Shown: positions 51,686 through 62,215, counted from the first letter of the stretch. The stretch: DNA of 64,000 nucleotides from an uncultured Prevotella sp. (GCA_905233165.1 CAJODL010000004.1:21377-85376); one strand, 5' to 3'. The notes: generated from the sequence alone by a model not told the origin. Program-made: numbers and translations.

Positions 51686-53710
51686 TTAGAGCATTGATTT
51701 TACTTGATTATATACATTCTCTGCTGTGTAGCCGAGTTTCTCGTCCAATACTTTGTAAGGAGCAGAGAAACCGAAGCTGTTCAGACCCCAAATCTTTGAC
51801 TTAGGATCGGCACCGATGAGGAAGCCTTGCAGGTTTACAGGCAGACCGGCTGTCATGCCGAATACCTTTGCTCCTGCTGGTACTACGCTCTGCTGGTACT
51901 CAAGCGGCTGATTGCGGAAGAGACCCTCAGAAGGAACACTTACGACACGTACCTTGATACCATCCTTGCGAAGCAGTTCTGCACCGCTGATGAGAGTAGA
52001 AACCTCAGAACCTGATGCTACACATACAACGTCAGGATTTTCATCAGAACCTGCAACGATATAAGCACCCTTGCGAGCACCTTCGTAGTCGTTGCCTTCT
52101 GGCAGGTCGTTGATGTTCTGACGAGAGAAGATAAGGGCTGTAGGAGTGTCTGTGTTCTCCATTGCCATAGCCCATGCTACGGTTGTCTCCTTGGCATCTG
52201 CCGGACGCAGTACCAAAACAGAATTCTTGCCTGCATGGTTCTGCAACTTCTCCATCAGACGTATCTGTGCCTCCTGCTCTACAGGCTCGTGAGTTGGTCC
52301 GTCCTCACCAACGCGGAATGCGTCGTGGGTCCAGATGAATTTTACTGGGAGCTGCATGAGGGCTGCCATACGAACTGCTGGCTTCATGTAGTCAGAGAAT
52401 ACGAAGAATGTACCGCAAGCAGGGATAACACCACCATGCAGAGCCATACCGATACAGCAGCATGCCATAGTGAGCTCGGCAACACCTGCCTGGAAGAATG
52501 CTCCAGAGAAGTCATCCTTTGTGAGGTCGTGAGTCTTCTTGAGGAAGCCGTCTGTCTTATCTGAGTTAGAAAGGTCTGCAGAAGCACAAATCATATTAGG
52601 AACCTGCTCTGCAAGGGCTGACAGACATGCTGCTGATGCAGAGCGTGTAGCATCATTAGCCTTCTGCTGTACCTTTGACCAGTCAATCTTTGGTGCCTTG
52701 CCGGCAAACCAGTCAGCCTGCTGTGCTGCCTTCTCTGGATTTGCTGCTGCCCATGCCTTTTCTTCTGCATAACGCTCAGCGCAGATGCCTTCCAATTCCT
52801 TGGCACGATTAGCATAGAGTTCCTTTACGTCGTCGAAAATCTGGAATGGGTTCTCTGGGTCGCCACCGAGGTTCTTAACTGTATTCTTGAAGGCTTCGCC
52901 ACCGAGAGGTGCACCGTGAGTCTTGCAGTTTGCCTCGTAAGAAGAACCGTCATCCTTTAGGGCACCCTTACCCATGATACACTTACCGATGATGAGGGCT
53001 GGCTTGCCTTTGACAGCCTTAGCCTGCTCGATAGCCTTACGAATCTGGGCAGCGTCGTTACCGTTGATTTCGATAACTTCCCAACCGAGAGCACGATATT
53101 TTGCAGCGGTATCCTCGTTCATGACATTCTTTGTCTCTGTAGAGAGCTGGATGTCATTAGAGTCGTAGAACATTACGAGGTTATCGAGTCCGAGAACTGA
53201 TGCCACGCGAGCACCACCTTGAGAGATTTCTTCTTCGATACCACCATCAGAGATGTATGCATAGATTGTCTCCTTAGCAAATGTTGGGTTGCCTGTGTGT
53301 GCAGCAAGGAATTTTGCAGCAATGGCAGCACCGATAGCGAATACATGACCCTGTCCGAGAGGACCGGATGTGTTCTCAATGCCACGTGCTATCTCAAACT
53401 CTGGGTGACCGGTAGTAGGAGAACCCCACTGACGGAGCTGTGCCAGTTCGTCGAGTGTAAACTTACCGGCAAGACACAGCTGAGAATACAGCATTGGAGC
53501 CATGTGACCTGGGTCAAGGAAGAAACGGTCACGGCCAACCCACTCAGGATTCTTTGGGTCATAGGTAAGATACTCAGAATAAAGAACATTGATGAAATCA
53601 GCACCGCCCATAGCACCACCAGGGTGACCAGACTTCGCCTTCTCTACTGCTGCAGCTGCAAGGATACGAATGTTGTCGGCTGCGTGATTTAATACTTTAA
53701 TATCATTCAT
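51686..53710 (-). CDS. tkt: Transketolase
   Basis: This thiamine-diphosphate enzyme of the pentose phosphate pathway has 674 residues. Motifs include AVEKAKSGHPGGAMG near residue 20, SGPLGQGHVFAIGAAIA near residue 115, the ThDP-region SDGGIEEEISQG near residue 155 and the C-terminal-half FVFSDYMKPAVRMAAL and HDAFRVGEDGPTHEPVEQ. It lies 13 nt after the kinase gene in the arabinose operon and processes the xylulose 5-phosphate made by AraB/AraD. Confidence 0.96.
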   Translation of the reverse strand: MNDIKVLNHAADNIRILAAAAVEKAKSGHPGGAMGGADFINVLYSEYLTYDPKNPEWVGRDRFFLDPGHMAPMLYSQLCLAGKFTLDELAQLRQWGSPTTGHPEFEIARGIENTSGPLGQGHVFAIGAAIAAKFLAAHTGNPTFAKETIYAYISDGGIEEEISQGGARVASVLGLDNLVMFYDSNDIQLSTETKNVMNEDTAAKYRALGWEVIEINGNDAAQIRKAIEQAKAVKGKPALIIGKCIMGKGALKDDGSSYEANCKTHGAPLGGEAFKNTVKNLGGDPENPFQIFDDVKELYANRAKELEGICAERYAEEKAWAAANPEKAAQQADWFAGKAPKIDWSKVQQKANDATRSASAACLSALAEQVPNMICASADLSNSDKTDGFLKKTHDLTKDDFSGAFFQAGVAELTMACCCIGMALHGGVIPACGTFFVFSDYMKPAVRMAALMQLPVKFIWTHDAFRVGEDGPTHEPVEQEAQIRLMEKLQNHAGKNSVLVLRPADAKETTVAWAMAMENTDTPTALIFSRQNINDLPEGNDYEGARKGAYIVAGSDENPDVVCVASGSEVSTLISGAELLRKDGIKVRVVSVPSEGLFRNQPLEYQQSVVPAGAKVFGMTAGLPVNLQGFLIGADPKSKIWGLNSFGFSAPYKVLDEKLGYTAENVYNQVKSML

Positions 53711-53723
53711 AGCTTATAAAAAA

Positions 53724-55352
53724 TTATTTCTTGTTATTAACTGCTGCCTGCTCTATTGCCAGACCTGCCTTATATACCTCTATATACTTATTGAAGCCTT
53801 CCACTTCTTCTGGGGTAGGGGCTATTTCCTCACCAGTATTGCCGCCAAAGACTACTTTCTCAAGATAGTCAGCGAGGTTGAGGTTCTCCTTATTGTTTAC
53901 AACATATCCTGCGAGGAGAGCGATACCCCAAGCACCACCTTCTCCTGCTGTCTCCATAACAGAGATAGGAGAGTTGAGTGCTGCTGCGAGAATACGCTGT
54001 CCCACACCTTTTGTCTTGAAGAGACCTCCGTGACCAGTGATGCGGTCAACCTTCACCTTCTCTTCCTTGAAGAGGATATCGTTACCAAGTTTCAGTACGG
54101 CAACGGTAGCATACAAGTTAGAACGTATGAAGTTAGCAAGGTTGAACTTGTCGTTAGGAGAACGCACAACGAGTGGACGGCCTTCCTGTAAACCGGTTAC
54201 AGGCTCACCAGAGATATAGTTGTATGCCAATACTCCGCCGCAGTCAGCATCACCCTTGAGGGCGTTGTTGTAGAGCTTGCCATAAACCTCATTCATGTCA
54301 ACAGGTACGCCAAGCAGTTCCTGATATTCCTTGAACAGCTTTACCCACGCATTGATATCAGAGGTACAGTTGTTACAGTGTACCATAGCCACGAGAGATC
54401 CGTCTGGTGTTGTCACCATGTCAATCATCTCAGAAGGCTTTGAAAGGTCTTTCTCAAGTACAATCATTGAGAAACTTGATGTACCAGCAGAAACGTTACC
54501 AGTGCGCTGTTTTACGGCATTGGTAGCCACCATTCCTGTTCCGGCATCACCCTCTGGAGGGCATAACGGACAGCCTGGCTTCAGGTGACCTGAAATATCA
54601 AGACGCTTTGCACCATGTTCTGTGAGGAAGCCTGCTGGATGACCGGCAACGATGCATTCAGGAAGAATGTCTTCCAACTTCCAAGGGTATCCTTTGTCAG
54701 CAACGAGGTCATTGAACTTCTTCACCATCTCAGCGTTGTAGTTCTTTGTCTCTGGATCTACAGGAATCATACCTGAAGCATCACCGATGCCGAGACACTT
54801 CTTACCTGTCAGACGCCAATGGATGTAACCAGCCAATGTGGTGAGATAGGTGATGTCTTTTACGTGCTCCTCGTTGTCTAAGATGCACTGGTACAAGTGA
54901 GAGATGCTCCAACGAAGTGGAATGTTGTAATTAAATAGTTCTGAAAGCTTTGCTGCAGCAGCGCCTGTGTTGGTATTGCGCCATGTGCGGAAAGGAACAA
55001 GAATCTTTTCCTCTTCGCCCACAGGAGCTCCTTTTGATGCTACGCCGTTAGGACCGAATGCCATATATCCGTGCATCATGGCGGAAATGCCGATTGAAGC
55101 CAGAATCTCTATCTCGCAGTCATACTGAGCCTTGACATTCTTACGCAGGTCTGCATAACAGTCCTCAAGACCATACCAGATAGCTTCTGTAGAATAAGTC
55201 CAAAGACCATCCACAAGTTGATTTTCCCACTCGTGGCTGCCCTGTGCTATGGGCTTGTTCTCCTCGTCGATGAGAACAGCCTTGATGCGGGTAGAGCCAA
55301 ACTCTATACCGAGAATGGCTTTACCTGCTTGTATCGTTTCTTTTGCACTCAT
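53724..55352 (-). CDS. FGGY-family kinase, probable L-ribulokinase
   Basis: A 542-residue sugar kinase with the FGGY/ASKHA fold. The phosphate-binding loop LGIEFGSTRIKAVLID is near residue 14, then SIGISAMMHGYMAF near residue 87, GDASGMIP near residue 188, and the second phosphate loop GTSSFSMIVLEKD near residue 290. GHGGLFKTKGVGQRILA lies near the end. In this operon between araA and tkt the substrate is most likely L-ribulose (AraB role). Sequence alone does not exclude xylulose, since araB and xylB are hard to tell apart in Bacteroidetes. Confidence 0.88.
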   Translation of the reverse strand: MSAKETIQAGKAILGIEFGSTRIKAVLIDEENKPIAQGSHEWENQLVDGLWTYSTEAIWYGLEDCYADLRKNVKAQYDCEIEILASIGISAMMHGYMAFGPNGVASKGAPVGEEEKILVPFRTWRNTNTGAAAAKLSELFNYNIPLRWSISHLYQCILDNEEHVKDITYLTTLAGYIHWRLTGKKCLGIGDASGMIPVDPETKNYNAEMVKKFNDLVADKGYPWKLEDILPECIVAGHPAGFLTEHGAKRLDISGHLKPGCPLCPPEGDAGTGMVATNAVKQRTGNVSAGTSSFSMIVLEKDLSKPSEMIDMVTTPDGSLVAMVHCNNCTSDINAWVKLFKEYQELLGVPVDMNEVYGKLYNNALKGDADCGGVLAYNYISGEPVTGLQEGRPLVVRSPNDKFNLANFIRSNLYATVAVLKLGNDILFKEEKVKVDRITGHGGLFKTKGVGQRILAAALNSPISVMETAGEGGAWGIALLAGYVVNNKENLNLADYLEKVVFGGNTGEEIAPTPEEVEGFNKYIEVYKAGLAIEQAAVNNKK

Positions 55353-55389
55353 AATAATAAATTGTCAATTATCAATTGTCAACTGTCAA

Positions 55390-56928
55390 TTATTTAAGCG
55401 CCTTATTCAACATGTAGTACACCTCGTTGTTGCGCAACTGCTGCTTGAAGCCGCATGTAGTGGTGTTCTTGTCGATGTTGATGAACTCTATGCCTGTCAT
55501 CTCTGCGAAATCCTCCCAGTATTCTGCTGTGATGTCGTAAGAGAAAGCACTGTGGTGTGTTCCGCCGGCAAGAATCCATGCTCCAGCACCAATCTCGAAT
55601 GTTGGCTGTGGTACCCACAAAGCAGAAGCTACAGGCAACTTAGGCATTGGCTTTGGCTCTATGCACTCTACCTCGCTGGTGATGAGGCGGAAGCGGTTAC
55701 CGAGGTCAACGATAGTAGCCTTGATGCCAGGACCTGTCTTAGAGGTGAATACGAGACGTGCTGTCTGCTGCTTACGGATGCCGATGCCAAGGAAGTGAAC
55801 CTCCAACTTTGGCTTGTCTGTTGCGATAAGAGGACAAACCTCAAGCATATGGCTCTGCAGGCTTGATGTGCAATCTGCAGCAAAGTTCAGAGTGTAGTCC
55901 TCAAGGAATGAGCATCCCTTTGCAAGACCCTGATTCATTACCCACAGAGAGCGATAGAGACATGATGTCTTCCAGTCACCTTCAGCACCGAAACCGATAC
56001 CTTCTGCCATAAGACGCTGTGAAGCGAGACCAGGAATCTGGTCGAAGCCGCAGAAGTTTGGATCATCAATGTCAGCGTCGCCAAGGTCGTCGAAGTTTGT
56101 TGTGAATGCCGTAGCACCCTCATCCTTCAGTACGCGACGGAGAGCGATTTCTGCCTTTGCAGCATTTCTTACCTTCTCCCAATATACCTCTTCACCTGAC
56201 TCGTCAATCTTTATGGTGTATTCCTTCTTGTATTCCTCTACGAGGGCGTCAACCTCTGCATCAGTAACTCTCTTGAAGTAATCCATGAGAGAAGAAACAG
56301 GGTAGTAGTCAACGTGATATCCGAGGCGCTGTTCGAACTCTACGCGGTCACCGTCAGTAACAGCAACGTTATTCATGTTCATACCGAACATCAGACAGCG
56401 TACGTCGTGAGCATCTGCCACAGCAGCAGCTACACGTGCCCAGATAGCAATCTTCTCCTGAGCCTCTTTGCTCTTCCAGTAGCCTACTACAACTTTACGA
56501 GGTACGCGCATGCGTGTGCAGATGTGTCCAAACTCGATATCACCATGAGCACTCTGGTTAAGGTTCATGAAGTCCATATCCATTGTGTCCCAAGGAATTT
56601 CTGCATTATACTGTGTGTGGAAGTGCAGCATAGGCTTGTTGAGGCGCTGCAGACCCTTTATCCACATCTTAGCAGGTGAGAAGGTGTGCATCCATGTGAT
56701 GACACCAGCACACTGTGGAGCATTGTTAGCCTCCAGCATTATCTTTTCTACTTCCTGAGAAGAGTTTGCTGTACCTTTATATACTACCTTTATAGGAATT
56801 AAACCGCCGCTGTTAAGTCCTTCAACCATCTCCTTTGAGTGGCCGTCAACGATTTTTACTGTCTCGCCTCCGTAGAGTAACTGTGCTCCAGTAATCCACC
56901 AGAGCTCTAATTTATCAAATGTTGCCAT
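55390..56928 (-). CDS. araA: L-arabinose isomerase
   Basis: AraA converts L-arabinose to L-ribulose, using a divalent metal. The 512-residue protein begins LELWWITGAQLLYGGE. It has the conserved AEGIGFGAEGDWKTSCLYR segment with the catalytic Glu residues near 300-325, HMLEVCPLI near residue 355 and the GGTHHSAFSYDI His motif near residue 455. It is preceded by araD and followed by the kinase after a 37-nt spacer of tcaatt-type repeats. Confidence 0.97.
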   Translation of the reverse strand: MATFDKLELWWITGAQLLYGGETVKIVDGHSKEMVEGLNSGGLIPIKVVYKGTANSSQEVEKIMLEANNAPQCAGVITWMHTFSPAKMWIKGLQRLNKPMLHFHTQYNAEIPWDTMDMDFMNLNQSAHGDIEFGHICTRMRVPRKVVVGYWKSKEAQEKIAIWARVAAAVADAHDVRCLMFGMNMNNVAVTDGDRVEFEQRLGYHVDYYPVSSLMDYFKRVTDAEVDALVEEYKKEYTIKIDESGEEVYWEKVRNAAKAEIALRRVLKDEGATAFTTNFDDLGDADIDDPNFCGFDQIPGLASQRLMAEGIGFGAEGDWKTSCLYRSLWVMNQGLAKGCSFLEDYTLNFAADCTSSLQSHMLEVCPLIATDKPKLEVHFLGIGIRKQQTARLVFTSKTGPGIKATIVDLGNRFRLITSEVECIEPKPMPKLPVASALWVPQPTFEIGAGAWILAGGTHHSAFSYDITAEYWEDFAEMTGIEFINIDKNTTTCGFKQQLRNNEVYYMLNKALK

Positions 56929-57003
56929 AGTTGTTTGATTATTAAACTTTTATCTATAAACTATTATCTTTAAACTTTAAACTATAAACTTTAAACTTTA
57001 TAA

Positions 57004-57714
57004 TTAGTGTTTCTGTCCTGGCTGGCCATAGTAGGCGTTAGGACCGTGCTTGCGGTTGTAGTGTTTCTCTATGAGCAGAGGATTCATTGTTGTCAGTGGG
57101 TTAACTGAGAAACTGATGAATGCCATCTTAGCACACTGTTCCATTACCTTTGCGTTATATACAGCATTGTCTGGTGATGTGCCCCAAGAGAATGGGCCGT
57201 GATTCTTTACCAATACAGCAGGAGTATGGTCAGGATTTATCTTGCGGATGTTCAGTATCTCATCCACGATAACGTTACCTGTTTCCAACTCGTACTGTCC
57301 TTCTACCTCTTCCTTAGTCATATCGCGCGTGCATGGGATAGCCTTGTAGAAATAGTCAGCATGTGTTGTGCCGATATTAGGGATATCCTGTCCAGCCTGT
57401 GCGAATGCTGTAGCATAGGTAGAGTGGGTGTGTACTACTCCCTGAATGTTTGGGAATGCCTTGTAGAGAACGAGGTGTGTAGGAGTATCGGATGAGGGGT
57501 TGAGGTCGCCCTCAACCACCTTTCCGGTATTTAAATCTACTACAACCATATCTTCTGCCTTCATTTCGTCATACGACACACCAGAAGGCTTTATTACTAC
57601 AAGTCCTTTTTCGCGGTCAATGCCAGAAACATTGCCCCAAGTGAATATTACGAGACCCTGCTTTACAAGGTCGAGATTAGCCTTAAAGACTTTCTGTTTC
57701 AGTTCTTCTAACAT
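57004..57714 (-). CDS. araD: L-ribulose-5-phosphate 4-epimerase
   Basis: AraD converts L-ribulose 5-phosphate to D-xylulose 5-phosphate. The start at 57714 ([10 protein letters not shown]) gives 236 residues, the family norm; the longer frame overlaps the symporter gene. Class II aldolase/epimerase motifs are visible: [10 protein letters not shown] near residue 28, [12 protein letters not shown], the zinc-binding [12 protein letters not shown] near residue 95 and KNHGPFSWG near residue 170. It lies 4 nt after the symporter stop and precedes araA. Confidence 0.96.
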   Translation of the reverse strand: MLEELKQKVFKANLDLVKQGLVIFTWGNVSGIDREKGLVVIKPSGVSYDEMKAEDMVVVDLNTGKVVEGDLNPSSDTPTHLVLYKAFPNIQGVVHTHSTYATAFAQAGQDIPNIGTTHADYFYKAIPCTRDMTKEEVEGQYELETGNVIVDEILNIRKINPDHTPAVLVKNHGPFSWGTSPDNAVYNAKVMEQCAKMAFISFSVNPLTTMNPLLIEKHYNRKHGPNAYYGQPGQKH

Positions 57715-57718
57715 GATA

Positions 57719-59674
57719 TTACCAGAGTATTCCGTAAAGTATAACAAGTATGATAACTACACCAGCAGCACCAAGATTGAATGCTGTGTTGGTCTTGAAT
57801 ATTTCTACGTCAACGCCGATGCTCTTAACGTCTTCTACAGTATCCTTAGCATTGTTGTACAGATACAGGTAGATAGAGAACATCATGGCAGCGAGGAAGA
57901 AGAATGCTTCGAAGCCGAGGAGCTGGCACTCTTTGATGTAGAATGTCAGACAACCCAGTACTACGCATGTAACAGCAGCACCCAATGCAACGTGAGACCA
58001 CTTGAAGAGGGTACGCTTTGTCTTCTCTGGAAGTACTTCTGCTGGCTTTGTGTTCTTTGAATTCAGTGAGATACCGAAGAACAGTATTACGAGGCAGATG
58101 AATACATATCCCATGCGGAGCAGGAATGGTACGTCAGGCAGAGCGAACTTGAAGAAGATAGAGAATGCGAATGTGCCGATAGCTGCAACAACAGCAGCAG
58201 TACCGCTCGCACGCTTCCAAAGCAGACCCAGACCGAAGATAACTACGATACCTGGATATACGAATCCTGAATATTCCTGAATAACCTGGAATGCCTGATC
58301 TGCACCACCCATGATAGGATAGACGGCGATAAGAGCCATAAGCAGAGCGCAGAGAGATGTGATACGTCCTACGTTAACGAGCTTCTTCTCGGATGCCTTT
58401 CTGTCAATGTAGTGCTTGTAAATATCCATTGTGAAGATGGTAGAAGTACTGTTGAACATTGAAGCCAGAGAAGATATTACGGCAGCAGCGAGAGCTGCAA
58501 AGCTGAGACCCTTCACGAATACTGGAGTAAAGTTACGGATGAGGTAAGGATATGCATCGTCAGAACGCTCTATAGAACCGTACAGTGTAAGTTGGTCGAA
58601 TACAGGCTGACCATTATAGGTACCATTCATGATGTAGAATGCACAAACGCCAGGGATACAAACGATGAATGGGATGAGAATCTTCAGGAAGGCTGCGAAA
58701 ATCATACCCTTCTTTGCTTCGTCAAGAGACTTAGCAGCCAGACCCTTCTGAATGATGTACTGGTTGAAGCCCCAGTAGCCGAGGTTTGTAAGCCACAGAG
58801 CACCTACTACAACAACAATACCAGGAATGTCGAAGTATGGGTCATCATAGATGTTCTCATACATTTCCATGTTACGTGTTACCACGAGGTTAAAGTGCTT
58901 GTCGCCTGGTATGCTTGCGAGATGTGAGTATATCTCAGAGAATGCACCGAATGCACCACCATCAATGTTCAGTTCGCTACCAATAACACTCAGGGCAGCA
59001 TATGCTGTTATCAGACCGCCACCTACGAGGAATGTTACCTGCATAACGTCTGTCCATGCTACAGAAGCCAGACCTCCATAGATAGAATACAGACCAGCAA
59101 TGAGGAACAGAATAAGGATAATTGTCATACGAACAGCATCCACCTGCATACCGCCGAGATTCATATACATGTCTGTTGGAAGACCGAGAATCTGCTGGAT
59201 AGCAAGAGCACCGAGCCATGCTACTGATGTCAGATTGATGAAGACATACAGGAAGAGCCAGAAGATAGAGAAACTCAGACCTACGCCTTCGTTGTAGCGG
59301 TCGCGCAGGAACTGTGGAATGGTAAACACTTTCTTCTCAATCATCAGAGGCAGCAGGAACTTACCAACGATAATCAGTGTTGCTGCAGCCATCAACTCAT
59401 AGGCTGCCATAGCAATACCGCTGTTGAAAGCAGAACCTGACATACCGATAAACTGCTCTGCTGAAATGTTTGCAGCAATCAGCGAAGCACCAACAGCCCA
59501 CCATGTCAGGGTGTTACCTGCAAGGAAGTAGTCGGTTGAAGACTTCTCCTCGCCCTTCTTGCCGCGGCTGAGGAAGATGCCAAGGCTGACGAGGATGATA
59601 ATGTAAGCAATAAATACGAGATAATCAATGGTTGCGAATCCATTGTTACTCAAGGCTTGAAGGATTTTGTCCAT
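57719..59674 (-). CDS. Sodium:solute symporter, probable L-arabinose transporter
   Basis: A 651-residue SSS-family transporter with about 14-15 membrane helices. Signatures are [32 protein letters not shown] near residue 46, [13 protein letters not shown] near residue 203, and [20 protein letters not shown] near residue 400. Its place between the epimerase genes galM and araD makes arabinose the likely substrate, as in the Bacteroides arabinose operon. Substrate specificity is inferred from context only. Confidence 0.9.
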   Translation of the reverse strand: MDKILQALSNNGFATIDYLVFIAYIIILVSLGIFLSRGKKGEEKSSTDYFLAGNTLTWWAVGASLIAANISAEQFIGMSGSAFNSGIAMAAYELMAAATLIIVGKFLLPLMIEKKVFTIPQFLRDRYNEGVGLSFSIFWLFLYVFINLTSVAWLGALAIQQILGLPTDMYMNLGGMQVDAVRMTIILILFLIAGLYSIYGGLASVAWTDVMQVTFLVGGGLITAYAALSVIGSELNIDGGAFGAFSEIYSHLASIPGDKHFNLVVTRNMEMYENIYDDPYFDIPGIVVVVGALWLTNLGYWGFNQYIIQKGLAAKSLDEAKKGMIFAAFLKILIPFIVCIPGVCAFYIMNGTYNGQPVFDQLTLYGSIERSDDAYPYLIRNFTPVFVKGLSFAALAAAVISSLASMFNSTSTIFTMDIYKHYIDRKASEKKLVNVGRITSLCALLMALIAVYPIMGGADQAFQVIQEYSGFVYPGIVVIFGLGLLWKRASGTAAVVAAIGTFAFSIFFKFALPDVPFLLRMGYVFICLVILFFGISLNSKNTKPAEVLPEKTKRTLFKWSHVALGAAVTCVVLGCLTFYIKECQLLGFEAFFFLAAMMFSIYLYLYNNAKDTVEDVKSIGVDVEIFKTNTAFNLGAAGVVIILVILYGILW

Positions 59675-59731
59675 TTTTTCTTTTTAGTTTTATGTTTTTA
59701 ATTTGTTTGTATTCAAATGTTTAAGCCAGAC

Positions 59732-60910
59732 TTATTTGATAGAGAACTTATAAGCAGCGTGGCTGTAATATTTCTCACCTGGCTTCAGTGTTGGCTGTAC
59801 CCAATCCTTCTTGTTTGGTGAGTCAGGATATTTCTGGCTCTCCAAGCATACGCTTACATATTGTGGGTATTTACCGCCCTTGTGAGCAATGTTTGGCTCC
59901 TTACCGATGCCCTGGAAATTACCTGTATAGCACTGTACGCCTGGTTCGTTGGTGTACATCTCCATGAAGATACCTGTCTTTGGAGAGTACAGAGAAGCAC
60001 ATACCTGTGTATCATCTCCCTTGCCGTCCTTATATGTATTCAGACAGAAGTTGTGGTCAATACCACCATTGGCATTCTTAACCTGGTCAAAGTCGGCACC
60101 AATAGCGTCCTTGATAGGGTGGGGTGTCGTAAAGTCGAAAGGAGTGCCCTTAACAGGCTTAATCTCGCCTGTTGGGATATAGTTAGCATCTGAAGGAGTG
60201 AAATTGTCAGCATTCAGATACAGTTCCATGTCTGTTCCAACCTCATTGAAGTTTCCGTTCAGGTTGTAGTAGTTGTGGTTTGTCTGGTTGATGATAGTTT
60301 CCTTATCTGTAGTAGCCTCCCAAGTGATGTCGAGAGTGTTGTCCTCTGTTACCTTGTAGGTGGTAACGGCTGTTACATTGCCTGGGAATCCGTTTTCTCC
60401 ATCCTGTGCTTTGATAGTCAGTTTCAGGGTAGAGCTATCTACCTGTTCTGCTTCATACACCTGATTCATCCATCCTGATGTGCCACCGCCATGCAGACAA
60501 TTGGCACCGTCATTTTGCTTCAACTGGTAGTCTGTGCCGTTGAGGGTAAACTTACCGCCGTTGATACGGTTTGCATAACGACCTACAGAAGAACCGTAGT
60601 CACTTGGAGAATTCAGAGTATCTGCATACTGTGCAATGTTGTCATAGCCCAGAACAACGTCTGTTGGCTTACCGTCCTTGTCAGGAACTACCAGCGATAC
60701 TACACGGCCACCATAGTTGGTGATACATACTTCCATACCATTTGCATTGGTAAGGGTGTAAAGCTTTACTTGCTTTCCATTGATGGTTGTGTCAAATGCA
60801 GCAGGGTCGAGACCTGACTTTAACTGTGATGTTTGACAACTCTTGTCACAACAAGCTGAGGCTAAAGCTGCAAAGGCAGCGCATGCCATGAATGTTTTAA
60901 GATTTTTCAT
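59732..60910 (-). CDS. galM: Lipoprotein aldose 1-epimerase (mutarotase)
   Basis: The start at 60910 gives a lipoprotein signal (MACAAFAALASACCDK, Cys20) and 392 residues. GalM interconverts sugar anomers, which aids uptake. Motifs are GGRVVSLVVPDKDG, SVGRYANRINGGKF, TINQTNHNYYNLNG with a catalytic His (about 210), GGIDHNFCL and the C-terminal VCLESQKYPDSPN with the catalytic Glu. The lipid anchor puts it in the envelope, so it probably acts on arabinose before transport. It is the first gene of the operon, with the promoter 65 nt upstream. Confidence 0.92.
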   Translation of the reverse strand: MKNLKTFMACAAFAALASACCDKSCQTSQLKSGLDPAAFDTTINGKQVKLYTLTNANGMEVCITNYGGRVVSLVVPDKDGKPTDVVLGYDNIAQYADTLNSPSDYGSSVGRYANRINGGKFTLNGTDYQLKQNDGANCLHGGGTSGWMNQVYEAEQVDSSTLKLTIKAQDGENGFPGNVTAVTTYKVTEDNTLDITWEATTDKETIINQTNHNYYNLNGNFNEVGTDMELYLNADNFTPSDANYIPTGEIKPVKGTPFDFTTPHPIKDAIGADFDQVKNANGGIDHNFCLNTYKDGKGDDTQVCASLYSPKTGIFMEMYTNEPGVQCYTGNFQGIGKEPNIAHKGGKYPQYVSVCLESQKYPDSPNKKDWVQPTLKPGEKYYSHAAYKFSIK

Positions 60911-60974
60911 TAGTAGACTATGTTTTTTAGTTAGTAAAGAAACTACCATATATCGCGTAGCGCGAAATCTTCGC

Positions 60975-60996
60975 CAAAGGTACAAATTTTAATTTG
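60975..60996 (-). promoter_or_regulatory. Arabinose operon promoter with inverted repeat
   Basis: The minus strand has TACCTTTG (60975-60982) next to a perfect inverted repeat, CAAATT-TT-AATTTG (60983-60996), which occupies the -33/-7 spacer. No TTTG sits at the usual distance. This suggests an activator- or repressor-controlled promoter. A TCGCG/CGCGA hairpin follows in the leader (60951-60966). Confidence 0.6.
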
Positions 60997-61002
60997 AATT
61001 AG

Positions 61003-61353
61003 TCTCCTCATACCTGCAGTGTACGTTGCTTTTATCTTTTTTTAACGTTTTATTTACTCTTTTGCTATGTGTTCATGCCAATGAATTAAACTTGATTATA
61101 TGCTGATTTGTTATGTTTTGAGCATCAAAACTGCTGCGTTTTGGTCTCGTTTATGGCAGTTTTATAAGGAATCAGAATGAAACAATCGCGTATATACATT
61201 GTTATAATATATTACTAAAGTTTCCCCTTTAACTCCCTGCGCAAAGCGCATAACTCCCAGCAAGCAGAGCATGCGAGTTATAATATAACATAATATAATA
61301 TACTATACTATAAATGTTACTAAACTTATTTTTTGAAAAATATTACAATTTTC
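61003..61353. other. AT-rich spacer without a gene
   Basis: The stretch between the arabinose promoter and the PIN module promoter holds no credible ORF. I see a TAACTCCCAGC/GCGAGTTA imperfect inverted repeat near 61250-61280, an ataatataa/atactata AT-repeat (61277-61315), and otherwise nothing recognisable. Confidence 0.6.
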
Positions 61354-61384
61354 TTTGTTAGTTTGAAAAATAGTTGTAATTTTG
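61354..61384 (+). promoter_or_regulatory. Promoter of the PIN toxin-antitoxin module
   Basis: TTTG (61354-61357), 19 nt, TAATTTTG (61377-61384), 28 nt upstream of the antitoxin start. Confidence 0.78.
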
Positions 61385-61412
61385 CAGCAGAAACAAATAA
61401 AATATAGCGATT

Positions 61413-61637
61413 ATGGATACAAGGACGATAAATGTATCGGTTAATATCCCAAAGTCATACAATGTTAAATTATTGCAAAAACAGTTGACATTGTATGCTC
61501 AACAATTAATAGCTTCAGTTAAGAAAAACAGAAGAAAGCATAACTATCGTCATGAGTCACTTTGCGGAATATTTGATTCTGGAGCAACAGAGGAACAGCT
61601 TTTGGATGGATATATGCAAGAAAAGTACAATCTATAA
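61413..61637 (+). CDS. Antitoxin of the PIN module
   Basis: This 74-residue protein starts MDTRTINVSVNIPKSYNVKLLQKQL, which fits a short ribbon-helix-helix-like N-terminus, and ends with an acidic helix, GATEEQLLDGYMQEKYNL, that could bind the toxin. No database match was made. Position 15 nt upstream of a PIN gene supports the antitoxin role. The promoter is immediately upstream. Confidence 0.7.
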   Translation: MDTRTINVSVNIPKSYNVKLLQKQLTLYAQQLIASVKKNRRKHNYRHESLCGIFDSGATEEQLLDGYMQEKYNL

Positions 61638-61652
61638 TCTTTACAAGGGAAG

Positions 61653-62099
61653 ATGAAAGTATTCCTTGACACAAATATTTTTCTCGAATATTTTGAGAAG
61701 AGAAGAGAGTATCAAGCAGTAAGTTGTATTCTTGATGCCATCGAAGATGGTAGATTGAAAGCAGTTATTTCAGTGGGAAGTGTATTAACTTTGACATATC
61801 TAATTCGTATGGAATTAAAACGTCAAGGCATTTATCGTCCAGAACAAACAGAAAAACTTCGAATGACTCTGGGTACAGTACTGCAGATGGTGTCGACCGC
61901 AGGCTTGAGTCATAAAAATATTATTACGGGAACGAACGATTCAAGGTTCGATGATATAGAAGATAGTTTGCAATACCAATGTGCTCTTCAAGCTAAATGC
62001 GATGTGCTTATTACCATCAATCTGCGTGATTATAGTGGAGCTGATACATCAAAAATATACGTATTATCACCAACAGAATTTGTTGAAAAATACTTATAA
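61653..62099 (+). CDS. VapC-like PIN-domain toxin
   Basis: A 148-residue PIN domain ribonuclease. The acidic active-site residues are recognisable: Asp6 in MKVFLDTNIFLEYF, an Asp/Glu cluster in SRFDDIEDSLQYQCAL (about 108-123) and Asp in CDVLITINLRDYSG (about 128-140). PIN toxins cleave RNA. It pairs with the antitoxin upstream, and no other genes follow in the module. Confidence 0.85.
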   Translation: MKVFLDTNIFLEYFEKRREYQAVSCILDAIEDGRLKAVISVGSVLTLTYLIRMELKRQGIYRPEQTEKLRMTLGTVLQMVSTAGLSHKNIITGTNDSRFDDIEDSLQYQCALQAKCDVLITINLRDYSGADTSKIYVLSPTEFVEKYL

Positions 62100-62136
62100 A
62101 TTTATTATTAGTAGTTGAGGGAGAGGTTGAGGGAGT

Positions 62137-62215
62137 GGTCAAAAGTACCCCTCCCTCAGCGTGAGCCCAGTGTTCATGAGCCTTACAGCCATACAGAGGG
62201 AGAGGGGGAGGGGTT
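62137..62215. repeat. Divergent GC-rich inverted block downstream of the PIN toxin
   Basis: CCCCTCCCTC near 62150 and GAGGGAGAGGGGGAGGGG near 62197-62214 form long inverted arms about 40 nt apart. It resembles the CCCTCCC/GGGAGGG blocks but is looser and larger. From 62230 to 62310 only aactct/aaactt low-complexity repeat is seen. Confidence 0.45.
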
